From Endomychus coccineus (taxonomy: Eukaryota; Arthropoda; Insecta; Coleoptera; Endomychidae), in the NCBI GenBank assembly GCA_958510875.1, contig OY294070.1, positions 21,071,631-21,135,630 on the forward strand: a stretch of DNA of 64,000 nucleotides, read 5' to 3'. This document shows, piece after piece, positions 1 to 11,270 of the stretch (within the stretch, counting starts at the first letter, position 1; each line of letters starts with the position of its first letter). Under the pieces are notes generated by a model. That model searched no databases. It saw only the letters and a list, made by a program, of their open reading frames with translations, and was not told the origin of the DNA. The position numbers and the translations under genes are program-made.

Positions 1-32
1 ATTCTGACACAACAAAACATATTCAAAAATTT

Positions 33-240
33 AAAGTAAGACACACGTTTTACATTCCACAACCACCCTTGACTAAGATAATTTTAAATTTGTAGTTCAT
101 TAATGTTTTACAACTGAAATAAATAGGTATGAAATTTGTAGGTTATTGATAATGTCAGTGTGACAGTGAAATAATTATTTCAAACGTAAAGTAAGACACA
201 CGTTTTAGATTCCACAACCACCCTTGACCAAGATAATTTT
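33..240. repeat. direct repeat pair, 53 bp, 155 bp apart
   Basis: Positions 33-85 and 188-240 share a nearly identical segment beginning AAGTAAGACACACGTTTTA and ending in the run CCCTTGACYAAGATAATTTT. Only a few bases differ. The spacer is AT-rich. This could be part of a tandem array that continues to the left of the window. Confidence 0.7.
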
Positions 241-882
241 TGATATCCCGGTACTTTGTTATCATAATCTAGATTATTTTATATTATCATTCTCTTGGTG
301 AGCTGTGACATCATTGTTTTCACAACAAAAACAACTTATTGATTTTGAGTTTATACATATTTACAATTTGAATTGATTCATATTTACAGCTCATCGCAAT
401 TTATATTTTCACATTTTACATTGAATTTTGATAACAACTCTTCGATCTACTATTGGTAATAAATATAAGACACTACTGATCTATTATGTGATTGCAGATG
501 TGGTGGGGATTATGCCTCAACGGACGCCTTTTCTCTATGTTCATTCATTCTAGATTGGTCACTGAGCTTGTGGTTGAGGCATACACTCGATCTGTTCAAA
601 GTAAACTATTGAGCTGGATTTCATAACTTTGGCAGATTCTATCCGTGTGTGTGAAATGAATACTTTGCCTAACCTTTGAGTTGATGACAATGGAATAATG
701 ATAGTCTTTTTTCTATTCATGGGTTGGATTGGTATGGTGAGGCACTGTTGTTGTGTGAAATATCAAAAAAAAAACAAATTTCCATCTATGATTTTTCATG
801 ATTTGAGGTTTATGTTAACAACGCGTTGTTATCTAATCTAGGCCGCAAGCTGGGGAAAAAGGCCGTTTAAAAGCTGGATTTC
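241..882. other. intron-like sequence without recognised features
   Basis: AT-rich sequence with no open frame, inverted repeat or splice-bounded exon that I could support. Positions 865-891 contain a short tandem motif (TTTAAAAGCTGGA twice) that leads into the following palindrome. Confidence 0.4.
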
Positions 883-1371
883 GTTTAAAAGCTGGAATCT
901 GAAATTTTTTTTTGCATTACGTCTCATGGACCCCAAACGTAATTCGTGATACGATAACGATATGCCCTCGCCTCCCTGCACCCCCAGAACGTCCATTTCT
1001 ATCCCACGAATATTAGACGTTATATGATTTATTCAAAAAATGAGAATTAAACTCCAAAAATGGTATGTAGGTTTTTTTTTAGAAAAAAAAAATTAATGAG
1101 CTTTTCATTTTTCCGGCCTCTTGATGAATTTTCCTCACTGATGTCGGATTCGTGATCAGCGATCCGAAAAATCCCCTTGAAGCCAGTTTTGGAGTTTAAT
1201 TTAAATTTTTTGAATAAATCAAAACATCTAATATTTGAGGGATAGGAATGGGCCAATTTTGACGTTCAGGGGTGTAGGGGGGCGAGGGCATATCGTTATC
1301 GTATCACGAATCAACGTTTGGGGTCCATAAAACATTATGCAAATATGTTTTTTCAGATTCCTATTCTAAAC
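883..1371. mobile_element. foldback palindrome, MITE-like
   Basis: Positions 883-1062 and 1187-1371 are inverted copies of each other with indels. The arms share GGAATCTGAAA at the outer end, the block GGACCCCAAACGT, and CGATAACGATATGCCCTCGCC further in. The ~125-bp centre is AT-rich. No coding capacity is seen. The length and symmetry fit a non-autonomous foldback element. The Fas3 microexon candidate lies 146 bp to its right. Confidence 0.7.
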
Positions 1372-1516
1372 AAAAGTTTCTTATTTTCCCATCTTATAGC
1401 CTAATAGACTCCCTAGACTAATCCCATTTTTATTTTACAAGTAAGGCAAACTTCATTTGATCTGAAGAATAATATACTGTTGCATAAAATCATAGATAAA
1501 TGCTACAAATACTTAC

Positions 1517-1544
1517 GATTCTGTGAAATGCCTCTCCCTAGGAC
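1517..1544 (-). CDS. Fas3: candidate 28-nt Fas3 microexon for a longer tail
   Basis: A 28-base segment lies between an acceptor with a pyrimidine-rich tract (TTTCTATTATTTTCAG) and a near-consensus donor (GTAAGTATT). In phase with exon 8 it reads GPRERHFTE plus two bases of the next codon, with no stop. It would skip the terminal exon at 4.6-4.8 kb and splice to exons beyond the left edge. A segment this short can arise by chance, so the call rests on splice-site quality, matching phase and the expectation that Fas3 can have alternative tails. Confidence 0.45.
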
Positions 1545-3508
1545 CTGAAAATAATAGAAACGTGGTTTTAAGAAATAACACCAATTAATACAAAAATTGC
1601 GGGACATAAATAAAATGCTCACTTTAATTATGTTCATTTTATTTATAAAACAATTTATAATTAGCATAATTTTAGCTTATTCTGTTATATTTAAGTACAT
1701 ATAACATATAAAATTTTTACATTTACAAATTCACCTATCGTTTAGATTTTATTTAAATGAAATGTAAAAAATGTCCATGGAAAAAAATTCACATAAGAAT
1801 TATAAAGTAAATTAGACAATAATGTATCAGTTTGCGCGTGCTATCTAAATAATTCGCTTATTTTTGAATTGAAAATCAATTGGTAAAATAAAACCACGAA
1901 CTTGGATTCGAGCCGAATTCAATTTGATGGAGAGATTATTGTGAACAAAGTTGGGAGAAGCGATTGTCATTTGTATTCATATGCATAATCTATAATTATT
2001 ATCTGTATGTAAATTCTTTACATTGTAATTTATAAAAAAATTTAATAAATTACTTGGAATTTTGGCAAGAAATTCATCATCAAAAGGGTTGGATAGTTCG
2101 ATTTGGAATCCAGTAAAACAATTAAAATTGAAAATAAAAACGAACTAATTATTGTCTTGCATGTTACAATTAAACTTATCAAAATAACGCTATAACTTAT
2201 ATAGGTATCTATTAATATAATCACTTGGACTGGAATGGACTATATATTTGAAAATTCAGTGAAAGAATATTAGAAGTCAGTTTACATCTCGTAAGAATAA
2301 ATCGAAGCAACTTTTATTACATTTATTTACTGACGGCATATTATTCCACTAAATTTTGTTATTCTATTATATACAAACAACTTAATTATCTCAACTATTT
2401 TCCTGGTAAATAAATACAACGAAACTAAATAAAATAATACAACATAGATATTTGTCACATTTTTGATTATCAGTTTAAAATAAACCAGTTTACATAATCT
2501 AACTTAATCTATAAAATAATCTAGATGCCTACAGGTAATGAAGTCAAATATAGGTATTCTCATCTCAAATGTTTTGATATTTTTATGGCAGTATTTTGGA
2601 ATACTATACATCCAAACTAATCGTTAAAGGTCAAGACAAATAGCTCCTACATTTTAAATTTACATAGAATCCGAATCTTCGCAGTTTTGAATCCATGTAC
2701 ATTAATACAGTAAATTATACAAATATTTCAAACTAATCCTAAAATTTTTATGTGAGAACATATAACCTAACAATAATAAATATGAGTATTTATTAACAAA
2801 TATATCAAATTATAACTTTCATTATATTATAATATTTCAAGTATGTTTTTCAATTATATTCCAAATTATTTTCAGTTCTAATAGACATTGCTTCTATCTA
2901 ATAATTTCGGAAGAGAAAAGTCTGGAATGTATCTAGATGGCCTCGAACTGAGTTCAACTATTCCTTTATTCTGAACATAGATACGGTTTTTTCTACTGAA
3001 ATTGATGTTGGCATATATATGTCAACATTATTGTTGAATGTATGATCTGAAGATCAATCAACATTGAAACATATATTACTTGTGCTAGAATATTTTCAAC
3101 CTACCATTGCAAACAAATTAGAAGGACTAGAAAACAGGGTAATTTATTTTTTAATATAAGACCTCAAGAAATTTTAGGGTTCAGTTTGTGAGAAATGAAA
3201 GTCAATTATTGAATGAGGAATTTCATATTCTTGGTGATAATATTTGATAATTAATTCCTTTTTCCAAAATTATTGAAATTTTTCATTCAGGATTTGACTT
3301 TGTTTTTTTTATTTACTGATTGGAATTATTCCCGAATACGAATATTAAAATTTTTCAGTTATTATTTAAAGAAGGTATTTATAGGCTTCTAAAATAATTA
3401 TCAGGGATTTTGCTGGAATTAAATAAAGTATACTATCGGCAGAATCATCGAAAAATGTTATTCCCTAATTAAGAATTGAATACTCAAACTTTATAAAAGT
3501 CATATTTA
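1545..3508. other. AT-rich intron sequence
   Basis: About 2 kb of very AT-rich DNA without convincing open frames, inverted repeats or tandem repeats. It lies between the candidate microexon and a palindrome, and is probably Fas3 intron. Confidence 0.4.
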
Positions 3509-4013
3509 TTGTAATGTTTAATTCTCACAATCCATTTTTTGTAGATTCGTACCTCATCCTCAGGTATATATAAAGCATGGCTGTGGCTGTGATAAAGAAA
3601 AAACAGTTTTGAAAATATTTTTATTCCAAAATTCAATCAAATAGTATTTTTCAATTGAAAATATTGTAAATTGTTAATTTGCTGTGAATTTTTTTAAAAG
3701 ATTCACTTACATTCAATATATAAAATTATTTATAATTATATGGCTTCATTTCCAGATAATTTAAGTTTATATTATCTGGAAATGAAGCTAATGATTATAA
3801 ATTCTATATATTGAATGTACGTAAATCTTTAAAAATTTTTACAACAAACTATTTATTACATTATTATTTTAAAAAATATTGTTTTGATCCAATTTTGAAA
3901 TAAACAGATTCTTAAAACTGTTTTAACAAATTAATAAAGCCATGTTTTATATATACCTAGAAACCTGGTAGTAGGAATCTACAAAAAATGGATTGTGAGA
4001 ATTAAACATACAA
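3509..4013. mobile_element. 505-bp palindromic foldback element
   Basis: The whole segment folds on itself about position 3766. The outer ends are TTTAATTCTCACAATCC and its complement; the centre has perfect arms CTTCATTTCCAGATAAT and their complement separated by about ten bases. Blocks around AACAGTTTT and the CATTCAATATATA stretch also pair, with indels. No ORF is present. This matches a MITE of the foldback type in the last Fas3 intron. Confidence 0.75.
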
Positions 4014-4214
4014 TATCAATATCAATTATGAACTCACACTTAGGTGAAACCAATTTTTTTTATGAAAGTCTTTATTAAAATTATTTTCACAATAATCGAA
4101 ATTAGTAGCTCAATTTTACTGTTTCTTTAATAAAGTTTCTTTTATTTGAACATATACGAATGCCCATTGAGTCCAACTGTCACGATGTCTATTTGGAATA
4201 AAAGCTTCTCCCAC

Positions 4215-4631
4215 TTTATTTAAATGAAGGTAGAGAATATTTTATTTAAATCTACTTTTTTTTTGACAAATTTTTCATCTCTATCATCATTACCAGTGTC
4301 GCCTATGCCTGACCTACAAAATTTGATTTTCTGGTCTATCTATATATTTATAAGCAATGAACGAAAAAAAGGAAAAAACCAATGGGGTATGTATTTTAAG
4401 CAGTAAGTTCAAAATTCAATTCATCTTGGAAAAATATTGTGAAAACGTCAAAATGAATCAATGGCGGCTGGAATAATGAACATCAATTATTGCGAGGCCA
4501 TCTGTCGGAAGTTATGGTTACAAACCATATCAGTCAATATGAAAGGTTTTTTTTTGGAACACTCAGTAACACGTTCATTATAATATGTTTTCAATTTATA
4601 TAAATATCACTCGATTTTATCCAAATATAAA
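4215..4631 (-). promoter_or_regulatory. Fas3: Fas3 short-isoform 3' UTR with AATAAA signals
   Basis: The 417 bases after the stop codon contain no open frame on this strand worth noting. Two AATAAA polyadenylation hexamers occur on the minus strand, at 4246-4241 and 4220-4215, about 390 and 415 bases after the stop. In such AT-rich DNA these hexamers are common, so the end of the transcript is only suggested. Confidence 0.35.
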
Positions 4632-4801
4632 TTAAACAGGTGTGTTGATCTTCTCTTCTTTTTTAATAGGAAAGTCATTGCCGTTAATATATTCCTGTGA
4701 AACCTGGTGATGGGGGTTGTCGACCCCGTCGCCCGAAATCCCGTCTTGACCATGCCGTTGACCATTTTCGCCAGTGGTGTAGTCAATGACTGTGGCTCCT
4801 C
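4632..4801 (-). CDS. Fas3: Fas3 terminal exon, short cytoplasmic tail with stop
   Basis: The acceptor TTGTTATAG precedes GAGGAGCC. Joined to exon 8 the reading is CFSG-GATVIDYTTGENGQ, then a glycine/aspartate/histidine-rich stretch, then SQEYINGNDFPIKKEE and KINTPV before TAA at 4634-4632. The 56 codons include the stop. The base composition is clearly less AT-rich than its surroundings, which supports coding. I do not recognise the tail itself; its use as a Fas3 3' exon is inferred from the phase, the acceptor and its position downstream of exon 8. It would be a short-tail isoform if the 28-nt exon further left is real. Confidence 0.72.
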
Positions 4802-5959
4802 CTATAACAAATAAAAGCTAATAATAGAGGCAAGTGAAGCAGATCAAGCTGGTTATTTTGTTTTAATTGAAGCCATTCTAGTTAAAATCAAATCTACTTT
4901 ATCTACCGTAACCCAAATTTTGTTATTTCTACTGTTAGACATCCCTACAATTAGCCAAATTTCTTCTGAATTGCAGTTTCCTCTGAACTGAAATCAAAGT
5001 TCGTCCACTTCTTGTAATTTTTTATGATGAAGTACTTACTATCTATTAAAGCGCCTATTTATTAAAGCGCCTGCAAATACATTTTGGCTAGTACCCCACG
5101 GTAGGGCTCCTAGTGGCTACGGAATCAATGGTATATTGGATTCAATGTTCAACCTGCATTGGCTGCAAGACCCCGGTAGATATTTTGCTTCATAAAGCGG
5201 CGTAGGTTCGAAACTCCAAGCGACAAGTTAATCGCAGCCTATTTTTTTAATTTTTGACGTGTTAGTATTTATAATTTTCATATATTTATAAGAATACTAG
5301 GTTTGTAGGTTTTTGGAAGTGTGTTGTAATAAATTCATTTTCCTTCTTGCCCTTGTACACATATTATTATTAAGGTGCACTCGGGCATTTTGGCCAACAT
5401 TCGTGGGATCCTATCCGAATTGTATCCGCAGACTATAGTACTATTTATTTATAATACAGGATGTCTGTAAATAACGTTGATACATTTCAGGATCTAATTT
5501 CTCTAACCAAGGGTCGGAAAATGGTTCCAAAGAGATCTACAGTCCTTCAAGGGGTGAACCCTGAAGATAGATTTTGCAAAGAAAAATGTTACTTATATTT
5601 TTTCGTGATGTTTCAACAATTTTCCTTAAAAAATCTTGAACTTCGGACTTTTATTGATTGTAAAGGTCAGCCTTGTTTGGTTTTGATTGGACGTACCATT
5701 TTTGAGTCAAATTGACTCGAATTATCATTATTATTATTTGACTTCAAAGTAAGAATGACCCCAAAATATTGATTTAATTTTTTTCCAGTAACGGGATAAT
5801 GTTTTTTGTGCTTGTTGTTGAATGCTGTTTTTGTGCAGTATTGGCCAGTTCCTCTCATACCATGATCACTTGAAATAGCTGGTGAATTCTCATTCTTAAG
5901 GCATTTGTGTATAATTAAAACAACGGAAAGATATTGTATGAGTATTTTGAGCATGCTTT
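4802..5959. other. intron sequence with a possible tRNA-derived segment
   Basis: Mostly AT-rich DNA. Positions 5046-5072 hold a 13-bp tandem duplication (TATTAAAGCGCCT). Positions 5195-5206 read GTTCGAAACTCC within GTAGGTTCGAAACTCC, a fair match to an RNA polymerase III B box, about 100 bp after a GC-richer stretch. This could be a decayed tRNA-derived SINE, but no clear A box or cloverleaf is seen. Confidence 0.3.
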
Positions 5960-7790
5960 TTTTTATTTGATTGTTCAATATTCATATTCACATTAATATG
6001 TTGTTGGACTGTTATTTATTCTCTTAATAATGTTTCTTTGAATTCCCGAACATTTTTCTCTACATCCCTCAATTCATGATAGATTCATGAATAGAAACAA
6101 TTACCATGGTATATGTATGTTTTCAATTGATTGTTCATACACATTAATATGTTGTTGCACTGCTATTCTTAAAAATGTTCCTTTCAATTCCCGAACATCC
6201 CCTGCATCTCTCAATTCATGATAGATTTATGGATAGAAACAATTTCCATGGTACCTGTATGTTTTTTATTTGATTGTTTATTATTCATGTATACATTTAT
6301 ATTATATTGTTGAATTGTTTATTCTCAATAATTTATATATGATTTATGAAATAAAATAATTGAATAATATCTTTTGTTTCAATTCCCTAATATTTTCCTA
6401 CATCCCTCAATTTATAATAGATTTGTGAATAGAAACAATTTCCATCTCGAATTTTAGAAAATAAGAGAAATTATTCTGCGCGTTATGTTTCACGCCGCGT
6501 GAAATATCCGACGCCCAGCAATATTCGATGTCTTATATTTCACGCCGCGTGAAATATTCGACCCCGAGCAATATCCGACGCCTCATATTTCACGCCGCGT
6601 GAAATATCCGACGCCCAGAAATATTCGACGGCTTATATTTCACGCCGCGTGAAATATTCGACGCCGAGCAATATCCGACGCCTTATATTTCACGCCGCGT
6701 GAAATATTCGACGCCTATAAATATTCGACCCCTTATATTTCACGCCGCGTGAAATATCCGACGCCCAGAAATATTCGACGCCTTATATTTTACGCCGCGT
6801 GAAATATTCGACGCCGAGCAATATCCGACGCCTTATATTTCACGCCGCGTGAAATATTCGACGCCGAGCAATATTCGACGCCGAGCAATATCCGACGCCT
6901 TATATTTCACGCCGCGTGAAATATCCGACGCCCAGAAATATTCGACGCCTTATATTTCACACCGCGTGAAATATTCGACGCCGAGCAATATCCGACGCCT
7001 TATATTTCACGCCGCGTGAAATATTCGACGCCTACAAATATTCGACGCTTTATATATCACGTCGCGTGAGATATTCGACGCCGATCAATATTCGACGCCT
7101 TATATGTCACGCCGCGTGAAATATTCGACGCCGATCAATATTCGACGCCTTATATTTCATGCCGCGTGAATGATAAATTCATGACTTGAAACAATTTCTA
7201 TGGTACATGTAGTTTTTTATTTGATTGTTCATTATTCATGTCTACATTTATTAATATGTTGTTGAACTGTTTATACATGATTTTTGAAATTAAAATATAA
7301 TTGAATAATTTTCTTTCAATTCGCGAACATTACCCTACATCCCTCAATTCATGATAAATTCATGAATAAAAACAATTTTTATCGAACATGTATGTTTTTT
7401 ATATGATTGATCATTATTCATATATACATTTATAAATATGTTGTTGAATAGTTTATTTTGAATAATTTATATATTTATTTTGAAATAAAAATATAATTGA
7501 ATATTAATGTTTTTTTCAATTCCCGAACATTTCCCTACATCCCTCAATTCATGATAAACTCATGAATAGAAACAGCTTTTATCGAACGTGTATGTTTTTT
7601 ATTTGATTGATCATTATTCATATCTACATTTATTAATATGTTGTTGAATTGTTTATTCAGAATAATTTATATATGATTTTTGAAATAAGAATATAATTGA
7701 ATAATTATGTTTCTTTCAATTCCCGAACATTTCCCTACATATCTCCAATTCATGATAAATTCATGAATAGAAACAATTTTTATCATTTCA
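5960..7790. repeat. ~200-bp tandem array interrupted by a minisatellite
   Basis: A unit marked by TTCCCGAACATTT, CCCTACATCCCTCAATTCATGATA and GAAACAATTT recurs. The CCCTC marker (or its variant) falls at 6066, 6208, 6404, 7341, 7541 and 7741, giving spacings of 142, 196, then 200 and 200 bp. The copies are diverged on the left and more alike on the right. Between the third and fourth markers the array is interrupted by a 14-copy, 50-bp array. No protein is encoded. Confidence 0.85.
6476..7171. repeat. 50-bp CpG-rich palindromic minisatellite, 14 copies
   Basis: The palindrome TTTCACGCCGCGTGAAA (8-bp arms around one C) recurs with its CACGCC at 6491, 6541, 6591, 6641, 6691, 6741, 6791, 6841, 6908, 6958, 7008, 7058, 7108 and 7158. 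The spacing is exactly 50 bp except once (67 bp), where one extra 17-bp subunit is inserted. Between palindromes lie two tandem 17-bp subunits containing AATATTCGACGCC, often with TCCG in place of TTCG. The unit has at least five CpGs, against a CpG-poor, AT-rich background. Confidence 0.95.
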
Positions 7791-9434
7791 TTGCTGGCTC
7801 CGAACATTATAGGTTTCCCTCTCGTATAGCCAAAGCATAAAAAAAACTTATAATGATTCCTTTTGTAATATATTTGGAAATTGAAAATCAAAAATAAAAA
7901 TAAGTTCTGTTCATTTATCAGACACTTTCATTGTATGGTTCCACGTCCACGGCAGAGGCGCGCCCCCACAGTTTTAGAGTCGCTGAATTCAAGAACTAAT
8001 TTATCCATAATCGTGTTCAAAAAGTGCATGCAAATATATTAAGGATAAGGTTACAAGATTTGAGAATAAGTAAGCTTGTTATATATGCAACGTTCTTTTA
8101 TAAGTGAGGCTGCTACGACATTAAGCATAATGAGTTCAAAAACATGAACACAATAATACTTGTGGTATTGGCAAAAAATAACCAGAAGGTTATTTAAGAT
8201 CACATCACTGAAAACTTCCGAGCGCGTTTAATCAGACATTGCCAGTGCCATTACTAAATCACACTAATGTATATTCGGTTTCGTTGTTTTACCTCCTATT
8301 TTTTGCGCTTTGTTGAATTTTGTGGCTCTGGGTCATCACGTGGGTTTGAAAAATTGTCAGAATCAGATTGCTTGGGAAATTTCACATCAAAATCAGTCAT
8401 TTTGATCATGATTTTAGTCGATTCAAAGTTTTAAGACACAAACTTCAAAAATTACAAAAAAACGAAGTCTAGATTTGCAGCTACGAAAAAGCTTTTTCCA
8501 AACTGCTTTTCCAAAGCACCAAAATATTTAAAAAAATAATGTAATAGCATGTTTCCGATCAAAAATTCTTCAAGGAATCCAAATATTCTATTCTGTAACT
8601 TTGAGATCGAAAAAGGTCAAAAACTGGAAGAAAATTACATTTACCTGGTTTTTTGGCGTAAAATTAATGATAAACTCGAGTGTAAAAACTATTGGATGAC
8701 GTTCGGAAACTGTTTCTCATTTGTAAAATTTCCCGCTGAATCCGATTCCGAGGTTATATGTCCCAAAAAAAGACTTGTCAGCAACCTGACGGCAGATTTT
8801 TGTACAGTAATATCGTTATTTTGTTGTTTTTTAGTTTTTTCGATTTTTCGACCTCAAAAATCCATTTAGTCAGAAAAATTCTTATTTTATCGTAAAGCTG
8901 AGGTAAAAACACGAAGATTAGCAAAAAAAAATTTTTTCAAGTGGCTGCTCACCGATATGACGCCGTAAAAAAAAGGAATTTTGCCGAAAATCAGGCAATG
9001 GCTAGAAAATGATGCGTTATGTAAGGATTATGGAAGGAAACTGACACCATTTTCGGATACAGCGGCCAATTTTCGGTCGGAAATGACTTCTTGAACGTCT
9101 ATTTACTATAAAATGTCGATTTCTGGGGTCAAAAACCGTTTTTTGGCATTCTCGTTGGGAAACAACCCAAAAAATTAAAAAAATTCATAAAAAACTTTTT
9201 ATTAAAGGGTATTTCAAGTTCAAATACGATGTAGAAACGGAAAAAAAATTGCCCCGTCAAGTTCCGCAAACACCTCCCCCCCCCTCCCCCTTGGCCGTCT
9301 CTCTTAGTTTAGAATTGCCCAAGGGCTAATTTAGAAATGTCATTTTAGTACTACTTTTATTCACTGTTCAGTGTTCACGATAATATTCACCACAGATAAC
9401 TCCTTAATTTGTGATACTGATTGTTATGTTGTCT
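7791..9434. other. intron sequence, no recognised gene
   Basis: No element or exon could be assigned. A 106-codon frame at 8549-8869 (+) resembles nothing I know and has the lysine/phenylalanine bias expected of AT-rich noncoding DNA. A C-rich tract lies at 9273-9292. Sequence from about 8930 to 9270 has the look of a degraded repeat (several TTTTTTGGCRTT-like stretches), but no second copy was found in the window. Confidence 0.35.
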
Positions 9435-11270
9435 ATGATATTGACATCTGACTGAGCAAGCTGGCCATGCTGACCTTTGGCAAGCATCTGGAGAAAACCA
9501 CTAACAAAGCGATGAGGGCCCTGTGGACCTGTCGTCGTACAGTCGGGAGAACCTGGGGACTCACTCCACGGATGGTACGCTGGGTGTACACAACCATAAT
9601 GAGACCCATTGTAACATACGCCGCAATCGTGTGGTGGCCAAAAACAAAAACCAAAGCATCCCAGCATTTACTTAACAAAGTTCGGAGGCTGGCATGCTTA
9701 GGAGTAACAGGTGCAATGTCGACTACCCCAAACGGCTGCGATGGAGAAGCCACTGCACCTCGCCGTTCAGGCAGAGGCCATAAGAGGAGCGTATCACTTC
9801 GATCTTATCGGCCAAGGAAAGGCCGACCAAAAAGGCCGAAGCATCCTCGGATTGCTTGGAGCACCTGGGCCATTGTGGATGAGATGCGATAGGATCAAAG
9901 TTCACAGCACTTCCGTGTCGTTCATGATTCAAACCTTGAATGGGCAAGAGAACGCTGGGGGCAATCCTCATATGATACCAGGGGATTCCATATGGCTTAC
10001 CGAAGGCACCAAGACGGAAAAAGTACGTGTGCTGGAATAGTCGAGAAAACGGACCAAGGGGAAAGAATCTCTTTGAACCTAGGGACTTTTACGACAGAAT
10101 TTCGAGCAAAAATAGTTGCAATTACAACATGTGCTCGAATTATGAGGAAGAGAGCCTATGAGAATAGACCATCGACATATACATATGGACTGCGCGTGGC
10201 AATGATAAGCGCGGGTAGTGCCGGCGTGAGAGAGGGGAAAACGAAGAGGACTAATACTGTCTTTATCTTCTTTATCTATCGAGTTTCTATTGGCCGCTGC
10301 GTTGCCATGGAAATGCAACATGACTGTAGCTAGTATGTTTACGTCCCGAGCCGATAGATAAAGACAGTATTAGTCCTCTTCGTTTTCCCCTCTCTCACGC
10401 TGGCACTACCCGCGCTCATCATTGCCACGCGCAGTCCATATGTATATGTCGATGGAATAGACAAATCAAATACACAATCACCTCACAATGTATACTTGAT
10501 TGTGTTAAAGAATTAACGGCACTAGTAATGAACCCCAATGGAGTAACTTTCGTGTGGGAGTCTGAGGAAACCAAACGAGACGGGACTGAAACTGCCGTCG
10601 CACTCGCTAAAGCGGGGGCGGAAACACCACTGATTGGACCAGCGCCAACCTGTGGCATTTCTCATGCCACAGCGAAATTTGTAATCCAAAAATGGCTCGA
10701 GATAGAGCACCGTGCCTACTGGAGAGAACTGCGCCGTATGTCGCACTCCGAGCGACTGATGGGAGATCTCCAGCAGCAACAAGTGAAAAATCTGCTGACG
10801 TTCAGCAGACAAGAAATACGGAATCTTGTTGCATTCGTGACCGAACACGCCCCATGCAAGAAACACCTCTGCACGATGGGTCTGGTCGATCAGCCCCCTT
10901 GCAGGGGTTGCGGCGTAGAAGATGAGACACCTATGCATGTGCTGTGTCAGTGCACGGCATACGCAGTTGGTCGTCGGACATACCTCGGAGACGATAAAAC
11001 TACACCCGAGGAAATCAAAAGTATCCCCTATATCAGGAACTGAAATTCATAGAATACACCGGACTGATGATGAGGTTGCAACATGTGAGGGCACAATAGG
11101 GTTATAATGACAGCAGTGCAGTGGTGCTCCCCTTAGGATGGAAAACCAACCTCACGTAGGAGGGGTTTTAGTAGGTAGGAATCCGACACACCCGGGGGAC
11201 GGGCACCCGAGGCGTCTATGCGAGATTTCCCCTCCTCTACGCAAAAAAAGCTGGCCATAATACAGAGCGT
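9435..11270 (+). pseudogene. RNase H-bearing non-LTR retrotransposon relic (RT end, RNase H, zinc knuckle)
   Basis: The fragments read left to right as the C-terminal part of a pol protein of the I/R1-like type. An RT thumb region (9467-9892) contains RTWGLTPRMVRWVYTTIMRP and VTYAAIVWWPKTKTKA. A degraded RNase H region follows in shifted frames, and 10528-11043 carries the end of RNase H and a zinc-binding motif CRGCGVEDETPMHVLCQC (CX2C...HX4C). At least three frame changes break it. A GC-rich 3' UTR-like stretch with CCCGGGGGACGGGCACCCG ends in an A run near 11252. An inverted duplication interrupts the RNase H part at 10169-10455. The 5' two thirds are missing. Confidence 0.82.
10169..10455. 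repeat. 105-bp inverted duplication with a 70-bp centre
   Basis: Positions 10169-10281 and 10352-10455 are inverted copies, nearly identical (CCATCGACATATACATATGG at the outer end, then GGACTAATACTGTCTTTATC). The left arm has a 9-bp extra repeat TTCTTTATC. The centre (10282-10351) contains ATTGG (an inverted CCAAT) and GTTGCCATGGAAATGCAAC, which resembles an X-box. The outer 30 bases of the arm look like RNase H coding sequence, so the flanking gene itself seems to have been copied in inverse orientation. Confidence 0.85.

Noticed and set aside
6476..7171. CRISPR-like reading of the regular palindromic repeats.
   Set aside because: The intervals between palindromes are themselves repeated, not unique spacers, and the genome is eukaryotic.
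8549..8869. 106-codon plus-strand frame.
   Set aside because: No domain, AT-rich codon pattern, no splice context and no relative in the window.
9433..9971. Minus-strand frames of 80-106 codons over the RT relic at 9.4-10.0 kb.
   Set aside because: They are antisense shadows of the plus-strand reverse transcriptase sequence.
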